Shown here: positions 26,241 through 34,339 of the stretch, piece after piece
Position numbering within the stretch: the first letter of the stretch is position 1
Layout of the letters: every line of letters begins with the position of its first letter
Assembly (NCBI GenBank): GCA_963700495.1
Contig: CAVOXT010000004.1
Location: 1 to 64,000, forward strand
Direction: 5' to 3'
DNA length: 64,000 nucleotides
Source of the DNA: JACCTU01 sp963700495
GTDB lineage: Bacteria > Actinomycetota > Thermoleophilia > Gaiellales > Gaiellaceae
Position numbers and translations under genes: made by a program
The notes under the pieces: model-generated
The model's database searches: none
What the model was told of the DNA's origin: nothing
What the model saw: the letters and a program-made list of their open reading frames with translations, nothing else

Positions 26241-26843
26241 TCAGCCCAGGTCGAGGACGAAGTCGAACCGCGCGGCGCGCCTCGCTCCGACCTTTCGCCA
26301 GTTCTGCACGAGGAGATCCGCGCCTGTAGAGGTTGTCGGTGCGGTTCCGCGCGACGCCTGGGAAGTACAGCTGCGTGGTGAGAGTCGGCTTGCTCGGCGC
26401 CTGCGCCTTGACGTGGATGTGCTTCGTCCGCCCTGGATACAGGCCCGGGACGACCGTCGTCAGAGCGTAGCGGCCCTTGGCGTCGGTGAACTGGTGGCCT
26501 CGGAACTTGTAGCCGCTGTTGTCGTAAGCGCCGCTCGCGTCCGCCTGCCAGAAGTCGACCAGTGCGTGGGCGACCGGCCGGCCGGCCGTGCTCAGCACGC
26601 GGCCCGTGAGCGTCAGCCGGGTCCCCGCCGCGCCTGCCGGAAGGATCGCCTTGCGGAGCGGCGAGTTCGGCGTGAAGTACGGCCCCTCGGTCTGAGCCGG
26701 GGTCGGGCTCGTCGTCGTCCGCGATCGCGGGCGTCACGGCGAGCGACTGCGTCCGGCGCGAAGAGCTCCGCGCCCGCGGCGAGCGCCGGGATCGCGAGGC
26801 CGAGCTCGAGCAGTCGCCGCCTCGTGAGTTCGTAGTCGGTCAT
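26241..26843 (-). CDS. Tat-exported intradiol ring-cleavage dioxygenase-like protein, three frame breaks
   Basis: Starts MTDYELTRRRLLELGLAIPA, a twin-arginine-type leader. The catalytic domain follows: TEGPYFTPNSPLRKAILPAG, GRPVAHALVDFWQADASGAY and YPGRTKHIHVKAQAP, giving the Tyr, Tyr, His, His iron ligands of intradiol dioxygenases. The end reads ADLLVQNWRKVGARRAARFD. Breaks, each as if one base were extra, lie near 26745, 26710 and 26322. About 200 residues after repair, typical of the small secreted group. Substrate may be a catechol; unproven. The start overlaps the histidine kinase stop by 4 bases; a 73-base gap separates it from moxR. Confidence 0.75.
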
Positions 26844-28318
26844 TGCGTGTCTCCGTCCTGTTCTCGGGTTGTCACGAAAGCGGATTCCGCGCCCGCGCCG
26901 TTGCCGGCGTTCGCGCCGGAGGCGAGCGGGAGCAAGATCGTGAAGGTCGCGCCGCGGCCGGGGTCAGAGTGGGCCGAGACGGTGCCGCCGTGCGCCTCGG
27001 CGACTGCGCCGACGATCGAGAGCCCGAGGCCGACGCCGCCGCTCGACCGCGACCGCGACTGGTCGGCGCGGTAGAACCGCTCGAAGACGCGTTCCGCCTC
27101 CTCGGTGCCCATGCCGGGGCCGCTGTCTGCGACCTCGATCACGGCCTGCCCGTCTCTCGGTCCGACGTACACGCGGACCGACGCATCCGGCGGCGTGTGC
27201 GCGCGAACGTTCGCGAGCAGGTTGTCGACGATCTGCCGAAGCCGCTCGGCGTCGCCGAGCACCGTTACAGGCGCGGCCTCGAGCTCGATCGGCCGGTCCG
27301 GCTCGACGGCGCTCGCCGTCTCGACCGCGTCGCCGACGACATCGGCGAGCTCGACGAGCTCGCGAACGAGCGGCCGTCCCTCGTCGAGCCGGGCCAGCAG
27401 GAGCAGGTCCTCGACGAGCAGGGTCATCCGCTCGGATTCGCGGACGATGCCCGACATTGCGCGCTCCAGGTCCGCCGGGCGCGTTGCGGCGCCCCGCTCG
27501 AAGAGCTCGGCGTACGCGCGCACGGCTGCGAGCGGGGTTCGAAGCTCGTGAGACGCGTCCGCGACGAAGCGGCGCAGCTTCCGCTCCGAGGCAGCGCGCA
27601 CGTTGAACGCCGACTCGATCTGGCCGAGCATCGCGTTAAGCGCGATCCCGAGCCGGCCGACCTCGGTTCGCGGCTCCGCACGCTCGACCCGCTGAGTGAG
27701 ATCGCCCGCGGCGATCGCGGCCGCGGTGTCGCCGATCGCGTCGAGGGGCCGCAGCCCGATCCGCACGACCCAGAGGCCGAGCCCGGCGAGCGCCGAGAGC
27801 ACGGCGGCGGTGACGAGCAGCTCGATCAGCAGCAGGCGGCGCAGCGTCGCGTCGACGTCGGCGAGCGACGTGGCGACGAGCACGACGTCCGACGAGCCCG
27901 GCGGCGCCGATGCGCGCACGCGGTAGCGGTCCCCACCGGTTCGGGCGTCCGCGGTGAAGTAGACCGCCCCGCCGGAGACCGGTGCGTCGATGTTCGCGGG
28001 CAAAGCCGGAGGCGACGGAGCCTCCTCGCCCAGAGGAGTCAGCTGCCAACTGCACAGGACCTCGCCCGAGGAGGAGCTGACCTGGACGTAGTCGCCGGGC
28101 TGAACGCCCTGCGGGGGCCGGTCGCCGCCTCTGCAGCCGTGCTCGAAGACGGAGTGCTCGAGCCCGCGGCCGGAGTCGGCCAGCGCGGCGTCGGTGCGGT
28201 CGAAGAGAAAGGAGCGAAGCGATGCGTACGTCGCGACGTTCGCAACGGCGAGTCCGGCAGCGCCGAGCACGATCACGCCCAGCACCAGCCGTGCGCGGAG
28301 CGAGAGGCGGCCGAGCAT
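26840..28318 (-). CDS. Sensor histidine kinase
   Basis: 492 residues; the ATG at 28318 shares a base with the response regulator stop. Helix LVLGVIVLGAAGLAVANVAT, an extracytoplasmic sensor loop of about 120 residues, second helix LLLIELLVTAAVLSALAGLG, HAMP domain (IGDTAAAIAAGDLTQRVERA), H-box VADASHELRTPLAAVRAYAE, N-box RLRQIVDNLLANVRAHTP, G1 EVADSGPGMG and G2 GGVGLGLSIVGAVAEAHGG. All catalytic boxes are intact. Cognate regulator is the adjacent upstream gene. Confidence 0.95.
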   Translation of the reverse strand: MLGRLSLRARLVLGVIVLGAAGLAVANVATYASLRSFLFDRTDAALADSGRGLEHSVFEHGCRGGDRPPQGVQPGDYVQVSSSSGEVLCSWQLTPLGEEAPSPPALPANIDAPVSGGAVYFTADARTGGDRYRVRASAPPGSSDVVLVATSLADVDATLRRLLLIELLVTAAVLSALAGLGLWVVRIGLRPLDAIGDTAAAIAAGDLTQRVERAEPRTEVGRLGIALNAMLGQIESAFNVRAASERKLRRFVADASHELRTPLAAVRAYAELFERGAATRPADLERAMSGIVRESERMTLLVEDLLLLARLDEGRPLVRELVELADVVGDAVETASAVEPDRPIELEAAPVTVLGDAERLRQIVDNLLANVRAHTPPDASVRVYVGPRDGQAVIEVADSGPGMGTEEAERVFERFYRADQSRSRSSGGVGLGLSIVGAVAEAHGGTVSAHSDPGRGATFTILLPLASGANAGNGAGAESAFVTTREQDGDTQ

Positions 28319-29019
28319 CAGCGCTGATCGGTCTCGAGCATGTAGCCCGCCTGCCGTACGGTCTTGATCAGCGGCGGACCAGCCGCGTCGAGCTTCTTGC
28401 GCAGGTAGCTGACGTACGTCTCGACCACGTTCGAGTTCCCGCCGAAGTCGTAGCGCCACACGTTCTGAAGGATCTGCGATTTCGACAGCACGCGCCTGGG
28501 GTTGAGCATGAAATAGCGCAGGAGGCTGAACTCGGTCGCCGTGAGCGTGATCAGCGTCTCGCCCCGCTGCACCTCGTGGCGACTTTCGTCCAGGATGAGA
28601 TCGGCGAAACGGAGCACGTCGCCGGGCAGCGGGCCAACGGTCCGGCGGAGGATCGCCTGCGTGCGCGCGACGATCTCGGCGAGGCTGAACGGCTTCGTGA
28701 CGTAGTCGTCGCCGCCGGCGCGCAGCGCCTCGACCTTGTTCTCCGTCGCATCCTTCGCCGTAAGGAAGAGAACGGCTGACCTGAAGCCCTGCGCTCGGAG
28801 CCGTCGACCCACTTCGATCCCCTCGATGTCCGGGAGCATCCAGTCGAGCACGATCAGATCCGGCTCCTGGCGAGCGACGGCGTCGAGCGCCTGCCGGCCG
28901 TTGAACGCCTCCTCCACCTGGTAGCCCTCGTAGCGCAGCGCGGTCGCAACCGCGTCGACGATCGAGGGCTCGTCGTCGACGACGAGGATCCGGTGGTTTT
29001 CGTTGCCGTTTCGTTCCAC
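28318..29019 (-). CDS. OmpR-family response regulator
   Basis: 233 residues from GTG 29019. Canonical receiver: RILVVDDEPSIVDAVATALR, phospho-Asp in LIVLDWMLPDIEGIEVGRRL, FLTAKDATENKVEAL and DDYVTKPFSLAE. The winged helix reads LTATEFSLLRYFMLNPRRVL, VWRYDFGGNSNVVETYVSYL and IKTVRQAGYMLETD. Divergent from the PepSY-like gene, with a phased TGTGAA repeat in the shared 138-base gap, so it probably regulates that gene and itself. Confidence 0.95.
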   Translation of the reverse strand: MERNGNENHRILVVDDEPSIVDAVATALRYEGYQVEEAFNGRQALDAVARQEPDLIVLDWMLPDIEGIEVGRRLRAQGFRSAVLFLTAKDATENKVEALRAGGDDYVTKPFSLAEIVARTQAILRRTVGPLPGDVLRFADLILDESRHEVQRGETLITLTATEFSLLRYFMLNPRRVLSKSQILQNVWRYDFGGNSNVVETYVSYLRKKLDAAGPPLIKTVRQAGYMLETDQR

Positions 29020-29042
29020 GGCGTCATCGTGGCAGCCGTTCT

Positions 29043-29075
29043 TGTGAATCGCCTGTGAAGACGCACAGCGTCTTC
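29043..29075. promoter_or_regulatory. Phased TGTGAA direct repeat and overlapping inverted repeat in the divergent promoter region
   Basis: TGTGAA occurs at 29043-29048 and 29054-29059, 11 bp apart, a spacing typical of OmpR-family sites. Overlapping it, GAAGACG (29057-29063) and CGTCTTC (29069-29075) form an inverted repeat. It lies just upstream of the response regulator start and about 80 bases before the PepSY-like start. Binding by the adjacent regulator is inferred. Confidence 0.45.
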
Positions 29076-29157
29076 GTAGCCCGCACCCAGGGTGCCCTGA
29101 GACGGCGGTGGTCTCCTGAACTCGTCCGCACGAACACAACGACAGAAAGGAACCACC

Positions 29158-29529
29158 ATGACGGACAAGGTCAAGAACACCCTCCTCGGAGTCTCCGCGG
29201 CGGCGGCGCTCGCGCTCGGAGGCGCGGCCGTCGCCGGGGCGGCAGACGGCAACGCCTCGGGCAGCTCGGCCGCAGCGACCCAGACCGACAGCGCGCAGCC
29301 GTCGGGCCCGCGACCGCAGCGTTCGGACGAAGAGCTGCTGAGCGGCAGCACCGCGACGAAGGTGCGCGAGGCAGCACTGGCGGAGGTGGACGGCGCGACG
29401 ATCGAGCGCGTCGAGACCGACGCCGACGGCCACGCCGCCTACGAGGCGCACATCGTCAAGTCCGACGGGAGCAGGGCGACCGTCTACTTCAACGAGGACT
29501 TCGAAGTCGTGAGCGTCGACTCGCGCTAG
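29158..29529 (+). CDS. Exported PepSY-like protein
   Basis: 123 residues, ATG preceded by AGAAAGGAACC. A hydrophobic leader (TLLGVSAAAALALGGAAVAG) is followed by a low-complexity Ser/Ala/Gln linker and one PepSY-like domain. The domain begins at STATKVREAALAEVDGATIE and continues with ETDADGHAAYEAHIVKSDGS and VYFNEDFEVVSVDSR. Such small proteins are often targets or modulators of neighbouring two-component systems at the cell surface. Followed by a hairpin terminator, so monocistronic. Confidence 0.85.
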   Translation: MTDKVKNTLLGVSAAAALALGGAAVAGAADGNASGSSAAATQTDSAQPSGPRPQRSDEELLSGSTATKVREAALAEVDGATIERVETDADGHAAYEAHIVKSDGSRATVYFNEDFEVVSVDSR

Positions 29530-29545
29530 ACGTCCGACTCGAAGA

Positions 29546-29574
29546 CCGGGGGCTCGGCCGTGCCGGGCCCCCGG
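29546..29574 (+). terminator. Hairpin terminator after the PepSY-like gene
   Basis: CCGGGGGC (29546-29553) pairs with GCCCCCGG (29567-29574), extended inward by TCGG/CCGG with one wobble, loop of 5. Followed by CAAAAG rather than a U tract. Confidence 0.6.
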
Positions 29575-29679
29575 CAAAAGGCGCTGATCGTCTCGCCCGC
29601 GCTCAACAGCGGCCTACGGCACTGGACGTCCGACCACGACGCCGCGTACGAGTACCTGTACGAGGCGGCGTGACCTCGG

Positions 29680-30648
29680 CTATGCCCACCACATCGCGGC
29701 CGGCGGCTCCCGCAGCAGGACGCTCTGGAGCAGCTCGACCGCCCGGGTCAGCCCCTCGTCGAGCGAGGCGAGCACGTCCTCGTGCTCGATGCTCAGCACG
29801 TGGTCGTACCCGACCGCGCGCAGGGCGCTGACGACGTCGCGCCAGAACCGCTCGCCCTGGCCGTACCCGATCGTGCGGAACGTCCACGACCGGTCGAGGA
29901 TGCGCTCGTACGGCTTCGTGTCGAGCACGCCGTTGATCGCGATGTTGGTGCGGTCGAGATAGACGTCCTTCGCGTGTGCGTGAAAGATCGCGCCCTCGCG
30001 CCCGAGCGTCTTGATCACCTCGACCGGATCCATGCCCTGCCAGAGCAGGTGGCTCGGGTCGAAGTTCGCTCCGATCTCCGCGCCGGCCTCGGAGCGCACG
30101 CGCAGCAGCGTCTCCGGGTTGTAGACGACGAAGCCGGGATGCATCTCGAACGCGACCCGGACGCCCTGCTCTCGTGCGAACGCCGCCTCGGCAGTCCAGT
30201 ACGGCAGGACGCGCTCGTTCCACTGCCACTCGAGCACCTCGAGGAAGTCCGGCGGCCAGGCGCACGTGACCCAGTTCGGGTGGGTCGCCGCCGGCCCGTC
30301 GCCCGGGCAGCCCGAGAAACAGTTGACGACACCGACGCCGAGCTCGGCCGCGAGCCGCGCGGTCTTCCGCCACGTCTGATGCGACGAGTCGGCGACCTCC
30401 GCGTTCGGGTGGAGCGGGTTTCCGTGACAGCTGAGCGCGCTGATCACGAGACCCCGCTGCTCGAGCGCGGCGAGAAGCGCGCGCCGCCTGCGCTCGTCGC
30501 CGAGCAGCTCGTCGGGATCGCAGTGCGCGGCGCCCGGATAGTTGCCCGTCCCGAGCTCGACCGCCTCGATCCCCAGCGCCGCGACCTTGTCGAGCATCTC
30601 GTCGAGCGGGAGCTCCTGGTAGAGCACCGTGAAGACTCCGAGCCTCAA
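29680..30648 (-). CDS. Sugar-phosphate isomerase/epimerase (xylose-isomerase-like TIM barrel)
   Basis: 322 residues; the start appears to be TTG 30648 (MRLGVFTVLYQELPLDEM) with AGGTGG a few bases before. Metal-binding residues fit the AP-endonuclease-2/xylose isomerase-like family: Glu in AVELGTGNYPG, His in LSCHGNPLHP, Glu in RVAFEMHPGFVVYNPETLLR, Asp and His in NFDPSHLLWQGMDPV, His in HAHAKDV and Glu in SIEHEDV. Likely acts on a sugar or inositol derivative. The frame is open upstream into an aquaporin remnant. Confidence 0.88.
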   Translation of the reverse strand: MRLGVFTVLYQELPLDEMLDKVAALGIEAVELGTGNYPGAAHCDPDELLGDERRRRALLAALEQRGLVISALSCHGNPLHPNAEVADSSHQTWRKTARLAAELGVGVVNCFSGCPGDGPAATHPNWVTCAWPPDFLEVLEWQWNERVLPYWTAEAAFAREQGVRVAFEMHPGFVVYNPETLLRVRSEAGAEIGANFDPSHLLWQGMDPVEVIKTLGREGAIFHAHAKDVYLDRTNIAINGVLDTKPYERILDRSWTFRTIGYGQGERFWRDVVSALRAVGYDHVLSIEHEDVLASLDEGLTRAVELLQSVLLREPPAAMWWA

Positions 30649-30791
30649 GTCGCCACCTATCCCGGCTACGTGCGCGAGTGGGACGCCGACGAGCCGGCCG
30701 CTCGCGAAGACGATCGAGCCGGCCCGATGAGGATGAGCGCGAACATGCCGACAAACTCGGCGAACGCGCGGCGGAACGCGTCCTCGGACAT
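30649..30791 (-). pseudogene. N-terminal remnant of a MIP-family channel (aquaporin/glycerol facilitator)
   Basis: ATG at 30791 begins MSEDAFRRAFAEFVGMFALI, the first helix of an MIP channel. After LIG the frame slips by one base near 30725, continuing SIVFASGRLVGVPLAHVAGI. It then runs directly into the isomerase reading frame. Only about 47 of some 230 residues remain, with no NPA motif. A deletion joining the remnant to the isomerase is the simplest reading. Confidence 0.55.
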
Positions 30792-30841
30792 CGACGCAGA
30801 GCCTAGGGAGGTGGCCGGACGGCCTTTGCTAGCTTGACAAC

Positions 30842-31018
30842 GTGACCGAGCCGACTGCTCACACAGGCTCCTACCAGGTGCAGTGCCCGCACTGCAAGAA
30901 GTCGTTCGAAGCCGAGCTGCTGGAGGGCGGCGCCGCGCGCTACCACGGCTTCAAGTGCCCACACTGCCGGCTCTTCGTCCCGTTCGAGCGGACGGACGCC
31001 GCGAAGCCCTCCGCATAG
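30842..31018 (+). CDS. Small zinc-ribbon protein
   Basis: 58 residues from GTG 30842. Two CPHC pairs 30 residues apart (QVQCPHCKKSFEAELLEGG and HGFKCPHCRLFVPFER) make a single zinc ribbon. It is otherwise short and polar, with no other domain. Such peptides may bind nucleic acid or protein; role unknown. It is followed after 40 bases by the membrane glycosyltransferase gene in the same direction. Confidence 0.65.
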   Translation: MTEPTAHTGSYQVQCPHCKKSFEAELLEGGAARYHGFKCPHCRLFVPFERTDAAKPSA

Positions 31019-31058
31019 CTCTTTCAAGGGACTCGGCCGTCGTGCCGATAGACAGCAC

Positions 31059-33158
31059 GTGGCTGTCGACGTCGCTGTACCAAGCGCGGATGCCCTCGCA
31101 CGCCCGCTCATCCTCGGCCGCGTCGCGGCGATTCCTGCGCGCGTCCTTCTGGCCGGTCTCGTCGGCCTGAGCTTCGCCGTCCGCTGGTTGCTCGCCGTCC
31201 CGCACACGACCCCCGTCTACTTCCCGGACGAGTACATCTACTCGGCGCTCGCCCGCTCGCTCGCCGACGGCGACGGGATCGCCATCCGCGCCCACGCCGT
31301 GAGCTTCCCGGCCCTCCTTCAGCCGATTCTGAACGCCCCGTTCTGGCTCTTCGACGAGCCTGCGGTTGCGTATCGCCTCACACAGGGCCTGAGCGCCCTC
31401 GCGATGTCGCTCGCGGCGATCCCCGTCTACCTGATTGCACGCCGGCTGCGACTCTCCGAGGCGGTCTCGCTCGGGTGCGCGCTCCTCGCCGTCGTGTCGC
31501 CCAACCTCTTCTACGTCTCGTACATCCTGGGAGAGCCGATCGCCTACCCGCTCGTGCTCGCCGCCGTGTACTTCGGAATGCGCGCGATCGCCGAGCCGAC
31601 GCGCGGCGTCCAGCTCGGGCTCATCGCGTGCAGTGGCCTCGCCGCCTTCGCCCGCGTGCAGTTCATCGTGCTGCCGCTCGTCTTTCTCCTCGCGGCGGCC
31701 GTCGCGGACCGGCGGGTGTTCAGGAAGCTACGGCTGACGCTGGTGCTGTTCGCGCTCCCGGTCGCAGGCGCACTCGTGGTCGGGCCCATGCGCGTCCTCG
31801 GCTACTACTCGCGCATCTCCAACCTCGATGTCCATCCGCTCGAGATGGCGCACTGGGGAGCGATGGATCTGATGCTGCTCGCGTACTCGAGCGGCTGGGT
31901 GCTCATCCCCGGCGCGCTCGCTGGGATCGCCTACGCGCTCGCCCGGCCGCGCACGCGCGACGAGCGTGCCTTTGCCGCAATCGCGGTCTTCTTCGTCGGC
32001 GCACTGCTGCTCGAGGCGACGCTCTACGCGGCGAACGCTCCCGAGGACGCCGGCGGCGGACGCTTCCAGGAGCGGTACCTGATCACGATCCTGCCGCTCG
32101 TCGCGCCCGCGTTCTGCCTCTGGCTGAAGCGCGGGGCGCCTGCCCGCATCCCTGTCGCTCTCACGGCGCTCGCGATGCTGCTCGTCTCCGCGCGCGTCCC
32201 GCTCTCGGGATTCACCTCCTCGACCGGTCGCCAGGACTCACCGTTCCTGCTCGCGCTGTGGTGGCTCGAGAAGCACATCGGCTACGACGACGGCTCGCTC
32301 GCGCTGGCTGCCGCCGTTGCCGCGCTGTCGCTGCTCGCCGCAGGCCTCGCGTTCCGCCCGCGCCTCGCGGCCCCGATCGCGCTCGGCGCGGCCGTGCTCC
32401 TCGCCGGCACGGCCTCGGCCGGCGCCTTCGCCTTCGACGCCGACAACACGCCGAAGGTGCGCGGGAGCTACCTCCCCGCCGACTCGCGCTGGGTCGACCA
32501 CGCCGACGTCGGCCCGGTCACGTACCTGCAGACACCGGGAGGCCCGCGTGAGCTCGCGTTCTCACAGCTCTTCTGGAACCGCTCGATCGGCGAGGTCGTC
32601 CGCCTTCCCGAGGGAGACGCGGTCGACGCGTTTCATGAGCCGTTCGTGAAGATCTCGCCGGATGGGACGCTCGTGCGCGAGGGACGTGCGCTACGCGGCG
32701 CGATCCTGATCCCCCGCTACGCCGTCTCTGCGACCTTCGCCAACGCGACGCGCGTCGCGTACACCCCGACGTTCGACCTCTGGCAGCCGCACGGCACGCC
32801 CAAGCTTTCGCTCTATCTTGCGGGCCGCTTCTACGACGGGTGGCTCGCCGCGGACGGCTGGATCGAGGTCCACCCGACGTCGGCGGGCACGCTCACGCTG
32901 CCGATCACGCTTCCGAAGGAGATCCCGGCGATGCGGCTGCGGTTCACGGGCTCCGAGACGCGCACGGTGACATTGCGGCCGGGCGAGCGGCGCACCATCA
33001 CGTTCGCAATCCCGGCCGGCCGCCCGTGGCGCGTCGACTTCAAGAGCAACAGCACCGCGTATCTACCGGACTTCCGCCACGTCAGCGCGCGGGCGGGCAC
33101 GCCGACGTTCACCGCTCGTGCCCTAGACGCAGTCCTTGAGGCCCTGCGCCTCGGGTAG
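31059..33158 (+). CDS. Polytopic membrane glycosyltransferase (GT-C/ArnT-like)
   Basis: 699 residues from a GTG. About eleven membrane helices in the first 460 residues, with the early extracytoplasmic acidic motif typical of GT-C enzymes (TTPVYFPDEYIYSALARSLA near residue 50). The C-terminal 230 residues form a beta-rich extracytoplasmic domain (GSYLPADSRWVDHADVGPVT; TLTLPITLPKEIPAMRLRF). It would transfer sugars from polyprenyl donors on the outer face; donor and acceptor unknown. Its last 36 bases overlap the end of the sigma factor gene on the other strand. Confidence 0.8.
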   Translation: MAVDVAVPSADALARPLILGRVAAIPARVLLAGLVGLSFAVRWLLAVPHTTPVYFPDEYIYSALARSLADGDGIAIRAHAVSFPALLQPILNAPFWLFDEPAVAYRLTQGLSALAMSLAAIPVYLIARRLRLSEAVSLGCALLAVVSPNLFYVSYILGEPIAYPLVLAAVYFGMRAIAEPTRGVQLGLIACSGLAAFARVQFIVLPLVFLLAAAVADRRVFRKLRLTLVLFALPVAGALVVGPMRVLGYYSRISNLDVHPLEMAHWGAMDLMLLAYSSGWVLIPGALAGIAYALARPRTRDERAFAAIAVFFVGALLLEATLYAANAPEDAGGGRFQERYLITILPLVAPAFCLWLKRGAPARIPVALTALAMLLVSARVPLSGFTSSTGRQDSPFLLALWWLEKHIGYDDGSLALAAAVAALSLLAAGLAFRPRLAAPIALGAAVLLAGTASAGAFAFDADNTPKVRGSYLPADSRWVDHADVGPVTYLQTPGGPRELAFSQLFWNRSIGEVVRLPEGDAVDAFHEPFVKISPDGTLVREGRALRGAILIPRYAVSATFANATRVAYTPTFDLWQPHGTPKLSLYLAGRFYDGWLAADGWIEVHPTSAGTLTLPITLPKEIPAMRLRFTGSETRTVTLRPGERRTITFAIPAGRPWRVDFKSNSTAYLPDFRHVSARAGTPTFTARALDAVLEALRLG

Positions 33159-34217
33159 CGACTCGAGCTTCTTGAGCGTGTTGTTCTCGATCTGGCGGAT
33201 CCGCTCGCGGGTGACGCCGAACGCCCGGCCGACCTCCTCGAGCGTGCACGGCTGCGCGCCGGACAGGCCGAAGCGCATCTCGATCACCTTTCGCTCGCGA
33301 TCGGGCAGCGAGTCGAGCGCCCGTTCGATGTCGCCCCGGCGAAGCGAGAGCGTCGCGGTGTCGTAGGGCGACTCGGCGCTCTCGTCCTCGACGAAGTCGC
33401 CGAGCTCCGACTCCTCGTCCTCGCCGATCGGCTTCTCCAGCGACACGGGGAGCTGCGACATGCGGAGGATCTCGCGGACCTCCTCCGGCGTGATCTCGAG
33501 CTCCTCGGCGATCTCCTCGGGATTCGGCTCGCGGCCGAGGCGCTGGACGAGCTGGCGCTCGATGTGCACGACCTTGTTCAGCTTCTCGACCATGTGGACG
33601 GGGATGCGGATCGTCCGGGCCTTGTCGGCGATCGCGCGCGTGACGGCCTGCCGGATCCACCACGTCGCGTAGGTCGAGAACTTGTAGCCCTTCCGGTAGT
33701 CGAACTTCTCGACGGCGCGGATCAGGCCGAGCGAGCCCTCCTGGATCAGGTCGAGGAAGCTCAGGCCGCGGCCCAGGTACGACTTCGCGATCGAGACGAC
33801 GAGGCGGAGGTTCGCCTCGATCATCTGCGTCTTCGCGCCCATGTCGCCGCGCTCGATCCGCTTGGCCAGGTAGACCTCCTGGTCTGCGGTCAACAGCGGC
33901 ACCTTGCCGATCTCGCGCAGGTAGAGCCGCAGCGAGTCCAGCGACGGCTCGACGGTCAGGTCGAGCTTCGGTGTGACCTTCTCCTCTTCCGGCTCGGGCT
34001 GCTCGTGCGGCGGGCGCTTGTGCGTCTCACCTTCGAGCAGCTCGACTCCGTGGTCTATTAGGTAGGTGTAGAAGTCCTCGATCTGCTCTTTCGTCAGCTC
34101 GACTTCCTCGAGCCCCGTCGCGATCTCGTCGTAATTCAGAAAACCCTTCTCGATGCCGTCCTGGACGAGCTTCTGAAGCTCTTCAACTTCCGGAAGAGCG
34201 ATATCGACGGTGAGCAT
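33123..34217 (-). CDS. sigA: Primary RNA polymerase sigma factor (RpoD/SigA type)
   Basis: 364 residues, ATG preceded by GAGGAGG. An acidic N-terminal part replaces region 1.1. Region 1.2 reads DSLRLYLREIGKVPLLTADQ and region 2 FLDLIQEGSLGLIRAVEKFD then YKFSTYATWWIRQAV. Region 3 contains IRIPVHMVEKLNKV. Region 4 has DRERKVIEMRFGLSGAQPCT followed by the helix-turn-helix EEVGRAFGVTRERIRQIENN. Region 2.4 matches group 1 factors that read -10 elements. It is the only group 1 factor in the window. Confidence 0.95.
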   Translation of the reverse strand: MLTVDIALPEVEELQKLVQDGIEKGFLNYDEIATGLEEVELTKEQIEDFYTYLIDHGVELLEGETHKRPPHEQPEPEEEKVTPKLDLTVEPSLDSLRLYLREIGKVPLLTADQEVYLAKRIERGDMGAKTQMIEANLRLVVSIAKSYLGRGLSFLDLIQEGSLGLIRAVEKFDYRKGYKFSTYATWWIRQAVTRAIADKARTIRIPVHMVEKLNKVVHIERQLVQRLGREPNPEEIAEELEITPEEVREILRMSQLPVSLEKPIGEDEESELGDFVEDESAESPYDTATLSLRRGDIERALDSLPDRERKVIEMRFGLSGAQPCTLEEVGRAFGVTRERIRQIENNTLKKLESLPEAQGLKDCV

Positions 34218-34260
34218 GGACCTCCTCGCGCGGACGAAACGACGCCATTAGACACGCAAA

Positions 34261-34283
34261 GAGCCGGCCAACTTTCCCGGCTC
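34261..34283 (-). terminator. Short hairpin between the asparaginase and sigma factor genes
   Basis: GAGCCGG (34261-34267) and CCGGCTC (34277-34283) form a 7-bp stem, followed on the minus strand by TTTG. It could terminate asparaginase transcription or lie in the sigma factor leader. Confidence 0.4.
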
Positions 34284-34339
34284 ACCCTCTCAACGGCGCT
34301 GATCTTACACCGCTTCTTCACGAATCGGTAGAGGTTTTC

